From Carnobacterium alterfunditum DSM 5972 (GTDB lineage Bacteria; Bacillota; Bacilli; Lactobacillales; Carnobacteriaceae), in assembly GCF_000744115.1 (NCBI RefSeq), contig NZ_JQLG01000004.1, positions 310,001 through 374,000 of the forward strand: DNA of 64,000 bases, read 5' to 3'. Made by a program: the position numbers and the translations under genes. This document shows positions 47,365-55,263 of the stretch, piece by piece (the first letter of the stretch is position 1; each line of letters opens with the position of its first letter). Under the pieces are notes generated by a model. It made no database searches. It worked only from the letters and a program-made list of their open reading frames with translations, and was not told the DNA's origin.

Positions 47365-49209
47365 TTAGACAAATTGACTGTTGTAAAGATCGGCATAGAA
47401 GCCGTTTTGAGCCATCAACTCATCATGAGTCCCTGTTTCAATTACATCTCCCTGATCCATCACAACAATATTATCCGCCTCGCGAATAGTTGAAAGACGG
47501 TGAGCCACGACAAAACTAGTTCTGTTTTTCAGCAGCTTTCTCATCGCTTTTTGAATCAGTACTTCAGTCCGCGTATCAACACTCGACGTGGCTTCATCTA
47601 GGATCAAAATTTCTGGATCAGCTAAAAAAGCCCGAGCAATCGTGATCAATTGTCTTTGACCTGATGAAATGTTGCTCGCTTCTTCATTAAGCATAGTCTC
47701 ATACCCCTTTGGCAGTTTACGCACGAATTCATCTACGTGCGCTGCTTTAGCTGAATTGTAAACACGTTCGTCATCTTGACCATATTCAGCACTACCATAA
47801 CGAATATTATCAAGAATCGTCCCATTGAATAGCCAGGTATCTTGCAAAACCATCGCAAAACGCGACCGCACTTCTTCTCTTGTAAAATCTCGCGTATCAA
47901 CTCCATCAATTTTGATGCTTCCGCCACTCACATCATAAAAGCGCTCCAGCAGATTGATCAAAGTGGACTTTCCTGCCCCTGTTGGGCCAACAATGGCGAC
48001 CATTTGTCCTTCTTCAACGTTTAAATTAAAGTCTTTCATCAATAGTGGCTCATCTTTACCCCCATAGCCAAATTGAACATGCTCAAATTGGACTTTGTAA
48101 GGCGAATGTTCCACAGGCTTTATAGATGAAGTTTCATTAGTCATCTCAGCTTCATCTAGCACCTCAAAAACACGTTCAGCTGATGCGATCGTTGCTTGGA
48201 TCATATTGATCAGATTGGCCATTTCGCGAATAGGCTGATTGAATTGGTTTGTATATTGCAACATAGCTTGAACATTCCCTAAGGTCACTACGCCATTTGC
48301 AACAAAAACCCCACCTACTGTAGCAACACCTAGGTAGCCTAAGTTCCGAATAAAAACCATCAATGGCATGATGATACCCGATAAGAACTGAGCTTTTCGT
48401 GAAGCTTGGAAGAGTTGATCATTTTTTTCTTCAAACTTTAGGATTTCATGCTCTTCTTGATTGTAGGTTTTTACGACAATGTGTCCGGCATAAGTCTCTT
48501 CAACTTGATCATTTAACAGCCCTAACCTTTTTTGCTGAGCTGCAAATAATTTTTGTGATCTTGGAGCAATTAAACCAATCGCTACAGCGCTTACGGGAAC
48601 AGTGATCAACGTGACTAAGGTCAACGTTCCATTGATAGTGAGCATCATATAGAGGACAGCAAAAAAGGTGACCACACTATTGATAAATTGTGTGAGGGTT
48701 TGCTGCAATGTATTGGCGATTTGATCCATGTCATTTACAGCGCGAGACATGATATCTCCGTTTGAATGCGTGTCATAGTAGTGCATTGGAACGCGGTTCA
48801 TTTTATCTTTTAAGTCATTTCGCAAATCATATACCGTTCTTTGCGCCACACGAGTCATTGTGAATTGTTGAAAGTAGCTGAAAATGGCTGAAAATACATA
48901 AAAGATCGCAACAGTTGTCAAAATACTTGTGATCAATTCAAAATCAATGGGTAACAGCTCAACTTCTTGCCCTGCTTGACGCAATCGCATACCTTCCATT
49001 ACACCTCTGAAAATTTCAGTTGTCGCTGCTCCTAAAATCTTTGGCGTTCGAGTTTGTAAAACGATCGCACTAACGGCTAAGAGTAATATTATTATGAGCG
49101 CCAAAGAACGAGTAGACATATAACCAAGCAATCTGATCAATGTCTTCCAAAAATTTTTCGGTTTGATTGCGCGAACTGGTTTAGTTGGATCAGGATTGTT
49201 TTTGCTCAT
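47365..49209 (-). CDS. Heterodimeric ABC exporter subunit with catalytic ATPase site (LmrD/BmrD/YheH-like)
   Basis: 614 residues. Six-helix exporter domain (about 20-335) then the nucleotide-binding domain: Walker A VGPTGAGKSTLIN, non-canonical signature SNISSGQRQLITIA, Walker B ILILDEATSSVDTRTE with catalytic Glu, and H-loop VAHRLST. With the upstream gene it forms a heterodimer in which one site is catalytic. The two genes overlap by 4 bases (ATGA). Multidrug efflux is the usual role; substrates are unknown. Confidence 0.92.
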   Translation of the reverse strand: MSKNNPDPTKPVRAIKPKNFWKTLIRLLGYMSTRSLALIIILLLAVSAIVLQTRTPKILGAATTEIFRGVMEGMRLRQAGQEVELLPIDFELITSILTTVAIFYVFSAIFSYFQQFTMTRVAQRTVYDLRNDLKDKMNRVPMHYYDTHSNGDIMSRAVNDMDQIANTLQQTLTQFINSVVTFFAVLYMMLTINGTLTLVTLITVPVSAVAIGLIAPRSQKLFAAQQKRLGLLNDQVEETYAGHIVVKTYNQEEHEILKFEEKNDQLFQASRKAQFLSGIIMPLMVFIRNLGYLGVATVGGVFVANGVVTLGNVQAMLQYTNQFNQPIREMANLINMIQATIASAERVFEVLDEAEMTNETSSIKPVEHSPYKVQFEHVQFGYGGKDEPLLMKDFNLNVEEGQMVAIVGPTGAGKSTLINLLERFYDVSGGSIKIDGVDTRDFTREEVRSRFAMVLQDTWLFNGTILDNIRYGSAEYGQDDERVYNSAKAAHVDEFVRKLPKGYETMLNEEASNISSGQRQLITIARAFLADPEILILDEATSSVDTRTEVLIQKAMRKLLKNRTSFVVAHRLSTIREADNIVVMDQGDVIETGTHDELMAQNGFYADLYNSQFV

Positions 49210-50930
49210 GACATCTCCTCCTCACTCATTTGAGATCTCATTATTTCTTGGTATGTTTTATTTGTCAGCTTTAATTCCTCATGTGTTCCTTTGCCGACCA
49301 ATTTCCCTTCTTCTAAAACAAGTATCGTGTCGGCTTGTATGACCGAACTAATTCTTTGAGCAATAATCAAGACCACTGAATTTCTCGTTTCTGGAAGCAA
49401 AGCTTTCCTTAAAGCTGCATCCGTTTTAAAATCAAGTGCGGAAAAAGAATCGTCAAAGATCAATATATCGGCTTTTGCGACTAATGCTCTAGCGATATTT
49501 AATCGTTGCTTTTGCCCACCAGAGAAATTCCCTCCACCTTGTTCAACTACCGCATCTAAGCCTTTAGGCAACTCCAATACAAAGTCCGCTGCTTGAGCAA
49601 TTTTTAACGCATGCCACATTTCTGCATCTGTTGCATCTGGTTTTCCGTATTGTAAATTTTCACGAATCGTTCCTGTGAAAAGCAATGCTTTTTGCGGCGC
49701 ATATCCTATAAGACTGCGCAATGCTGTCTGCTCCATTTTCCGGATATCAACACCATTGATCTTGATACTTCCTGATTCAATATCATAAAAACGTGTGATC
49801 AGATTTGCGATAGTTGATTTACCAGAACCTGTTCCTCCAATGATTGCGACCACTTCACCTTTTAAACCTTTAAAATTGATTCCTTCTAACGCTAATTTTT
49901 CTGCTCCTGAATAACGGAAATTCACATTTTCAAATGCTAGCACTCCCATCGTCTGTTTTTCAATAGCAATTGGCTTTTTTGGATCTTGTATTTTACTTTC
50001 CATCGCTAAAACTTCATTGATGCGTGCTGCTGAGACTTGTCCTCGCGGAATAAAAATAAAGACCATCGCCAACATCATGACGCTTATTAAGATTTGCATT
50101 GCATAGGTCATAAAAGTAACTAAATTCCCAACTTCCATATCCCCAGTGCTGATATAGGCTCCACCAAACCAAATAATAGCAATATTCGTTACACTGACGA
50201 TCAAAGTCATTGTTGGAAACAATAAGCTCAAAATCGTTTGAGCTTTAATAGATGTTTCAGCAAACGATTTGTTAGCTTCATCAAACCGTCTCGTTTCAGA
50301 CTCATTCCGATTAAATGCGCGAATGACCCGGATACCTGTCAGTCCTTCGCGAAAGACTAGATTTAAGTTGTCTGTTTTCTTTTGCAATGATTTGAAATAT
50401 GGGACTGAGAAATACATAATAAGTCCTATAAAAACAACCAATACTGGGATGACATACATGAAAATCTGGGCTAATTTTGGTTCACGACTGTAGGCTAGTG
50501 CTCCTGCCCCTACTAGCATGATAGGAGCCATGATCATCAATCTCAACATGATCATTGTAACCAATTGAATTTGTTCTACATCATTAGTTGTTCTTGTAAG
50601 TAAAGAAGATGTTCCTACTTTGTCCATTTCATCATTTGAGAAATAGGAAACTTTCCGGTAAAGTTCACTACGCAGTTTTTTTCCTAACCGTTGTGATTGT
50701 TGTGCGGCCAAATAAACATTTACGAGCGCAGCAAGGATACTAAGCAATGAAAATCCCAACATTTTAACGCCTACAGAAATAATATACTCCACGTTCCCAG
50801 TCGATACACCATTGTCAATAATATCGGCGGTCAAAGTTGGAAGATACAAGTCTCCAATAACTTGAATGAACATAAATAGCACCGCTCCAAAAACAGCCCA
50901 AATGTTCAATTTTTTTATTAACTTAAACAT
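49206..50930 (-). CDS. Heterodimeric ABC exporter subunit with degenerate site (LmrC/BmrC/YheI-like)
   Basis: 574 residues. Membrane domain (about 10-300), then Walker A IGGTGSGKSTIAN, canonical signature NFSGGQKQRLNIARAL, Walker B ILIFDDSFSALD with Asp instead of catalytic Glu, and H-loop IIAQRISS with Gln instead of His. These two changes are the known mark of the non-catalytic partner in heterodimeric exporters, so they are expected here. GAGGAGGAGA precedes ATG 50930; this gene leads the operon. Confidence 0.92.
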   Translation of the reverse strand: MFKLIKKLNIWAVFGAVLFMFIQVIGDLYLPTLTADIIDNGVSTGNVEYIISVGVKMLGFSLLSILAALVNVYLAAQQSQRLGKKLRSELYRKVSYFSNDEMDKVGTSSLLTRTTNDVEQIQLVTMIMLRLMIMAPIMLVGAGALAYSREPKLAQIFMYVIPVLVVFIGLIMYFSVPYFKSLQKKTDNLNLVFREGLTGIRVIRAFNRNESETRRFDEANKSFAETSIKAQTILSLLFPTMTLIVSVTNIAIIWFGGAYISTGDMEVGNLVTFMTYAMQILISVMMLAMVFIFIPRGQVSAARINEVLAMESKIQDPKKPIAIEKQTMGVLAFENVNFRYSGAEKLALEGINFKGLKGEVVAIIGGTGSGKSTIANLITRFYDIESGSIKINGVDIRKMEQTALRSLIGYAPQKALLFTGTIRENLQYGKPDATDAEMWHALKIAQAADFVLELPKGLDAVVEQGGGNFSGGQKQRLNIARALVAKADILIFDDSFSALDFKTDAALRKALLPETRNSVVLIIAQRISSVIQADTILVLEEGKLVGKGTHEELKLTNKTYQEIMRSQMSEEEMS

Positions 50931-51165
50931 GTCGTCTCCTCCTCAAGTTATTGATTAGAACTGAATTTCACTCGTAAATTATTTCGTCAAATTTTAGTTA
51001 TTTTGATTTAGGGTTTTTATTGTCAGCATATCCGTTTATATTCTTTCTGATAACGCTTCTTTTATCTTTTAATAAGTTGAATAAGTTTATTTTCATTATA
51101 TCCTGTTCTTTTTCAAATATCAGCTCTTTGCATCTAGACCTTCTCTTTTAATAACATTTTGTTAC

Positions 51166-51194
51166 TTGCTGTTTAAGATCAACTTTAGTAGACT
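51166..51194 (+). promoter_or_regulatory. azoR promoter
   Basis: TTGCTG (51166-51171), 17-base spacer, TAGACT (51189-51194), about 60 bases before the start. The -10 lies inside the palindrome at 51183-51201. Nothing else is recognised in the gap 50931-51165. Confidence 0.6.
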
Positions 51195-51201
51195 ACTAAA
51201 G
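51183..51201. promoter_or_regulatory. Operator-like palindrome over the azoR -10
   Basis: CTTTAGTAGACTACTAAAG has perfect 9-bp arms around one central base. It covers the -10 hexamer, the expected place for a repressor. In Bacillus, azoreductases are controlled by thiol-sensing MarR/DUF24 repressors; that analogy is inference. Confidence 0.6.
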
Positions 51202-51253
51202 AGATGATAAAGAAAAGGCTCTCAAAAAAAAAAGTGAAAGAAGGAGTTTATTT

Positions 51254-51877
51254 ATGCCAAAACTATTAGTTGTTCGTGCTCATCCACTAGATAGCAAGAC
51301 TTCTCGTTCGATGCAAGTAACTGATGCTTTCGTAAAATCATATATTGAAAATCACCCTACAGATAGTATTGAAGACATCAATTTATATGATTTAGCTATC
51401 CCCGATATTGATCGTGATTTATTGCAAGCTTGGTCAGAACTTAGTAGTGGAACTGCTTTTGATGAATTATCTGAAACTAAACAACAAAAACTCACATTAT
51501 TTAATGGATACACAAATGGCTTTTTGAATGCTGATAAAATTATTATTGCTAATCCTTTATGGAATTTAAATGTTCCTACTCGTTTAAAAGCATGGGTCGA
51601 TACAGTCACCGTTGCTGGAAAAACATTTAAATACAACGAAAAAGGTGAATCAATTGGACTTGCTGGAGATAAGAAAGTTCTTCACATTCAAGCAAATGGC
51701 GGAGTTTATGGTGGAAAAGACCCTGCTAATCAATATTTGAAAACTATTTTAACCTATATCGGTGTCACTGATTTCCAAGAATTATTTGTTGAAGGTATGG
51801 ATCATACACCTGATAAAGCAGCAGATATTATGGCTGTGGGAATCGAAAAAGCAACTGCCTTAGGAAAAACATTTTAA
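51254..51877 (+). CDS. azoR: FMN-dependent NADH:quinone oxidoreductase / azoreductase
   Basis: 207 residues of flavodoxin-like fold. MPKLLVVRAHPLDSKTSRSM is the FMN phosphate region; IIIANPLWNLNVPTRLKAWVD and LHIQANGGVYGG are AzoR signatures. It performs two-electron reduction of quinones and azo compounds in the cytoplasm. GAAAGAAGGAG precedes the ATG. Its terminator has been split by an IS3-family element. Confidence 0.93.
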   Translation: MPKLLVVRAHPLDSKTSRSMQVTDAFVKSYIENHPTDSIEDINLYDLAIPDIDRDLLQAWSELSSGTAFDELSETKQQKLTLFNGYTNGFLNADKIIIANPLWNLNVPTRLKAWVDTVTVAGKTFKYNEKGESIGLAGDKKVLHIQANGGVYGGKDPANQYLKTILTYIGVTDFQELFVEGMDHTPDKAADIMAVGIEKATALGKTF

Positions 51878-51895
51878 TCAGTCCATTTTAATACT

Positions 51896-51919
51896 AAAAA
51901 AAAGCCAGCACCGGTTTAA
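51896..51919 (+). terminator. Left half of the azoR terminator, interrupted by an IS
   Basis: A run of A, then GCCAGCACCGGTT and TAA. The complementary arm AACCGGTACTGGC with TTTTTTTT is at 53417-53437, on the other side of the IS. Removing the IS and one TAA restores a stem with a 3-base loop and one mismatch. Confidence 0.85.
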
Positions 51920-53413
51920 TGAATTACTACCTTTAAACTAGACACTTAAAAAAACGATATTATGCAGTCCATAGAAGATGATCCCGATAAGCAACGGGGG
52001 TCATCTTCTTTAATTTTTTTTGATAACGACTATGATTGTAAAACGAAATATATTCTTCTACAGAATTCCACAAACCCTGAAGGTTTTCATGTCTTTCTGA
52101 GAGGACTACGTCCTTCATATGACCAAAAAAGGACTCCATTGGGGCATTATCCCAGCAGTTACCTCTTCTAGACATGGATTGTATAAATCCCATTTTTTCA
52201 ACATTACTTTGATATGTAGGATTAGTGTAGTGGAAGCCTTGATCAGAATGCAAGTATCTTTCTGTATCAGGCATATCACTTGTGATACATTCTAATTTTT
52301 CTAAAGTTTGATAAACCAAATTCATCTTTAAAGAAGTAGCGAAGTGGTGGGCAACGATCTCTCCTGTTGCACCATCCTTAACGGCAGAGAGGTAGGCCAT
52401 TTGGCTATTACCGTAAGGTAAATATGTAATATCAGTAAGCAATACTTTATAAGGCGTTCCTCTATCAAAATCACGATTAACAAGATTCTTCTTGGTTTTG
52501 TGTTCTTGTGTTGCCTTCATCATTTTCTTGTAAGGTTTAGCTTTTCTAATGGGCGACATGATACCGTAGATTCGAAGGATTCTTCGAATTTTTTTATGGT
52601 TCATTACGATATCATATTCAGCTTCTAATGCCATCTTTATTTCTTCTACACCACATTTGTTTTTCTCAATGTATACTTGATAAAGCAATTCGAAATCATT
52701 GCTGTCCTGTTCGTACCTCTTATAACGTGTGGCCTCATTGTTCTTCCAATAATAATAACCACTACGACTAACTTCGGCAATTTCACACAAAGACTTAACC
52801 ATGCCTTTAAGACTATATTCTCTTATGATTGAATTGATTAATTCATACCGCTCACGGGTTTTCAGAACGTTTCCTTTTTCGTTTTTCACGCTCCTTCCTT
52901 GAAATTCTAATTTTTTTACTAACTCCAAATTGCCTTCCAGATAAGCTATACGTGCTTTTGCTTCTTCCAACTGCTCCTCGATAGATCCCATTTTTTCGCC
53001 TTCTGATCGTGTACCTTTCCCGCGAGTCTCAGTATGGAAACCTTCTTGTCCTCTTATTGCCATACTATTTTTCCAACGACCCACACATTTATGAGCTTTT
53101 CCTTTGCCTAGAAGATTTTCAGGCAGACCAGCGTTTTCAAATATGACCGTTGAGGTCATTCCGCTCTTACTTTCCTTTACTGCTTTAATTTTAAAAACAG
53201 GTGAGTAGGTAATGCTTTTTGAAGATGCTGATTTTACATTAGGATTCTTTTGCAATATCTCTATTTCATATTCTGTATATAATTTTTTGCTCATCAAAGA
53301 AACCTCCACTTAGAAACAATTCTATTAAAGTATAACGAAAATAAAATAAAAAAATAACCCAAAAACTAAAAACACTCTTTTTTTTGAGTGTCTAGTTTTC
53401 GGGTAGGGTATCA
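51920..53413 (-). mobile_element. IS3-family insertion sequence, 1494 bp
   Basis: Ends TGAATTACTACC... and ...GGGTAGGGTATCA give TG...CA termini with imperfect inverted repeats of about 28 bp (20 matches by eye; shared block AAACTAGACACT). The 3-base target duplication TAA (51917-51919 and 53414-53416) fits the IS3 family. One long transposase gene is inside. It interrupts the azoR terminator. Confidence 0.85.
51960..53294 (-). CDS. IS3-family transposase, single reading frame
   Basis: About 444 residues. N-terminal helix-turn-helix region (about 1-95), a coiled coil (about 105-135, EEQLEEAKARIAYLEGNLEL), an HTH_21 segment (SRSGYYYWKNN) and an rve integrase core with Asp in VLLTDITYLP, Asp in YLHSDQGFHYTN and Glu in NAPMESFFGHMKD. 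Most IS3 elements need a -1 frameshift to fuse OrfA and OrfB; here a single uninterrupted frame covers both. Start ATG 53294 with GGAGG upstream. All catalytic residues are present, so it may be active. Confidence 0.9.
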   Translation of the reverse strand: MSKKLYTEYEIEILQKNPNVKSASSKSITYSPVFKIKAVKESKSGMTSTVIFENAGLPENLLGKGKAHKCVGRWKNSMAIRGQEGFHTETRGKGTRSEGEKMGSIEEQLEEAKARIAYLEGNLELVKKLEFQGRSVKNEKGNVLKTRERYELINSIIREYSLKGMVKSLCEIAEVSRSGYYYWKNNEATRYKRYEQDSNDFELLYQVYIEKNKCGVEEIKMALEAEYDIVMNHKKIRRILRIYGIMSPIRKAKPYKKMMKATQEHKTKKNLVNRDFDRGTPYKVLLTDITYLPYGNSQMAYLSAVKDGATGEIVAHHFATSLKMNLVYQTLEKLECITSDMPDTERYLHSDQGFHYTNPTYQSNVEKMGFIQSMSRRGNCWDNAPMESFFGHMKDVVLSERHENLQGLWNSVEEYISFYNHSRYQKKLKKMTPVAYRDHLLWTA

Positions 53414-53437
53414 TAAAACCGGTACTGGCTTTTTTTT
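53414..53437 (+). terminator. Right half of the azoR terminator
   Basis: TAA target copy, then AACCGGTACTGGC and a run of eight T. See the left half at 51896-51919. Confidence 0.85.
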
Positions 53438-53446
53438 AGTATTAAA

Positions 53447-54652
53447 TCAGTCTTCCAATTTTTTATTTTCAGCTATGACTGGCGAAGGAGCAGGATTTTC
53501 ATCACTTTCATATAAACCGGTATGTGTTTTATACCATCTGAAAAAGTGGCTAACAATGACTTTCATGATAGCATATCCGGGAATACCCAGAATAACGCCT
53601 GGAATCCCGAAGATTTTCCCAGCAGATAGTAAGACCGTGATGATCGTCAAAGGATGCACTTCTAAATTGTTTCCTAAAATTTGTGGCTGAATGAATCTTC
53701 CTTCAATCGTTTGTTCGATAGCGAATACGATCAGCACTTTGATCAGCATACTTGGAGAATCCACCAAGGCAAACACAACGGCTGGAATCGTAGCAAAAAA
53801 TGAACCCAGGTAAGGAATTAAATTCAAGAAACCTGCTAGCACGCCTAGTGTTACGGCGTATTGTAATCCGATGACTCCAAATCCTATCCAAAACATTAGC
53901 CCAACAAAAAAAGCTACCACTAATTGACCACGTATATATTGGCTTATTTGTGAATTGATTTCGCTCAACAATTGATAAGTTACATCTCTCATTTTTGAAG
54001 GTACCATTTTCATCAAATGATACGGGAGATTTTTACCGTCTTTTAATAAGTAAAAAAGAATAAATGGCATGGTAACGATCGCAATCACAATATTTGTCAC
54101 TGCACCAACGACACTTCCAATACTAGCAAAAGTTGAATTTAAAACACCGTCTGCTTGTTCTGAAACATTGGATAATAAATTAGTGTTGAAATCAGACAAT
54201 TGTGATTGAAATTCAGAAATCACATCATTCCTTAATAAACTATCTATTTGAAAAACAATATTTTCCAAATAAATAGGCCAATTTTCAATAATACTGCTTG
54301 TTTGCTCTTGGATGATTGGGATCAATATGGCGATGCCCCAAATAATCAAGGCTCCAATAACAATAAAAATCCAAGCGATTCCTAGTAAACGTGGAATTTT
54401 CTTTCGCTCCATCCAATCTACTAATGGATTAACCAAGTAATACAAGATCCCGGCAAAAATAACTGGTAAACCAATAATGCTTAAAAAATCTCCTATTGGT
54501 GAAAACAAGTAAGAAATTTTTGAAAATACTAGTAGATTCAGGAAAATCAAGAGGGAAATCAATAAAATAGAAACAACTTTATTGTCCAAAATCCATTTCC
54601 AAAACCAGGTCACTTTCTCTCTGGTTTTTCCTTTTAGCTTTTCTTCACCCAT
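53447..54652 (-). CDS. AI-2E family (PF01594) membrane transporter
   Basis: 401 residues with about eight membrane segments. The central YIRGQLVVAFFVGLMFWIGF, FLNLIPYLGSFFATIPAVVF and EGRFIQPQILGNNLEVHPLT are hallmark blocks of the family. Named after a proposed autoinducer-2 exporter, but many members are Na+/H+ antiporters or of unknown role, so I do not assign AI-2. GAGGGGTGAAGG precedes ATG 54652. It lies 33 bases after an SrlB-like gene. Confidence 0.88.
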   Translation of the reverse strand: MGEEKLKGKTREKVTWFWKWILDNKVVSILLISLLIFLNLLVFSKISYLFSPIGDFLSIIGLPVIFAGILYYLVNPLVDWMERKKIPRLLGIAWIFIVIGALIIWGIAILIPIIQEQTSSIIENWPIYLENIVFQIDSLLRNDVISEFQSQLSDFNTNLLSNVSEQADGVLNSTFASIGSVVGAVTNIVIAIVTMPFILFYLLKDGKNLPYHLMKMVPSKMRDVTYQLLSEINSQISQYIRGQLVVAFFVGLMFWIGFGVIGLQYAVTLGVLAGFLNLIPYLGSFFATIPAVVFALVDSPSMLIKVLIVFAIEQTIEGRFIQPQILGNNLEVHPLTIITVLLSAGKIFGIPGVILGIPGYAIMKVIVSHFFRWYKTHTGLYESDENPAPSPVIAENKKLED

Positions 54653-54685
54653 ACCTTCACCCCTCTGATCCTATAAAATCTACCA

Positions 54686-55045
54686 TTAATCATCGTAGCT
54701 TATTTTAGTACCGACTACTACTTCTGGCAATTCATGTGGCGACAAATAGATGCTGCTCTCAATCTGATCATCTTTTATAACTTCTGAAAAAGACAGTGTG
54801 ACATGACCAATTGTATTTAAGTTTTCATTCACTAAACTTCCAACTGTTTTGATCGTGTATACTTTTTCATCAAAAGAAATCGTATGACCCGGTTCTAATT
54901 TTATATTTCCTGCCTCTTTTTCGAAAGATTGAATAATGGCCACAGTACGAATATCCTTTGTAGCTTTTTCTCCAAATAAAATAATCATAGGATCTTTTTT
55001 TCTAATAGCATCTTCTCCGACTGCCGTTACTGTTCCGATCAACAT
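54686..55045 (-). CDS. Orphan PTS glucitol/sorbitol IIA (SrlB)-like protein
   Basis: About 119 residues. IKTVGSLVNENLNTIGHVTL followed by SFSE and LPEVVVGTKI align with the glucitol IIA protein SrlB. No other sorbitol PTS or dehydrogenase gene is nearby. By my alignment, the phosphorylated His of SrlB (His43 in E. coli, in FIHCHG) is Gln39 here (IIQSFE), so phosphotransfer is doubtful. I choose ATG 55045 with AAAGGA 9 bases upstream; ATG 55054 abuts the Shine-Dalgarno. It probably forms an operon with the AI-2E-family gene. Confidence 0.75.
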   Translation of the reverse strand: MLIGTVTAVGEDAIRKKDPMIILFGEKATKDIRTVAIIQSFEKEAGNIKLEPGHTISFDEKVYTIKTVGSLVNENLNTIGHVTLSFSEVIKDDQIESSIYLSPHELPEVVVGTKISYDD

Positions 55046-55263
55046 AATGCTCATTCCTTTCTTATTTCAAATTCCTTTACTCTTATTTATTTTACCATAT
55101 ACTTGCTTTTAAAGGGTATTAAATGCTAGCTTACATCAGCTATCTATTTGAACTCAAAAAAAGCTGACTATTCCTTTAAAAAAACACTCATACTGTTTGC
55201 TACCTGTTGGATAGACTGGTATGATAAATTGAGATAAACTATCCAATAATGGAGGTGAATTTT

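Noticed and set aside
49206-50930. Broken ABC exporter because Walker B Glu and H-loop His are missing
   Set aside because: These substitutions are the known normal state of one subunit in heterodimeric exporters of the LmrCD/BmrCD type.
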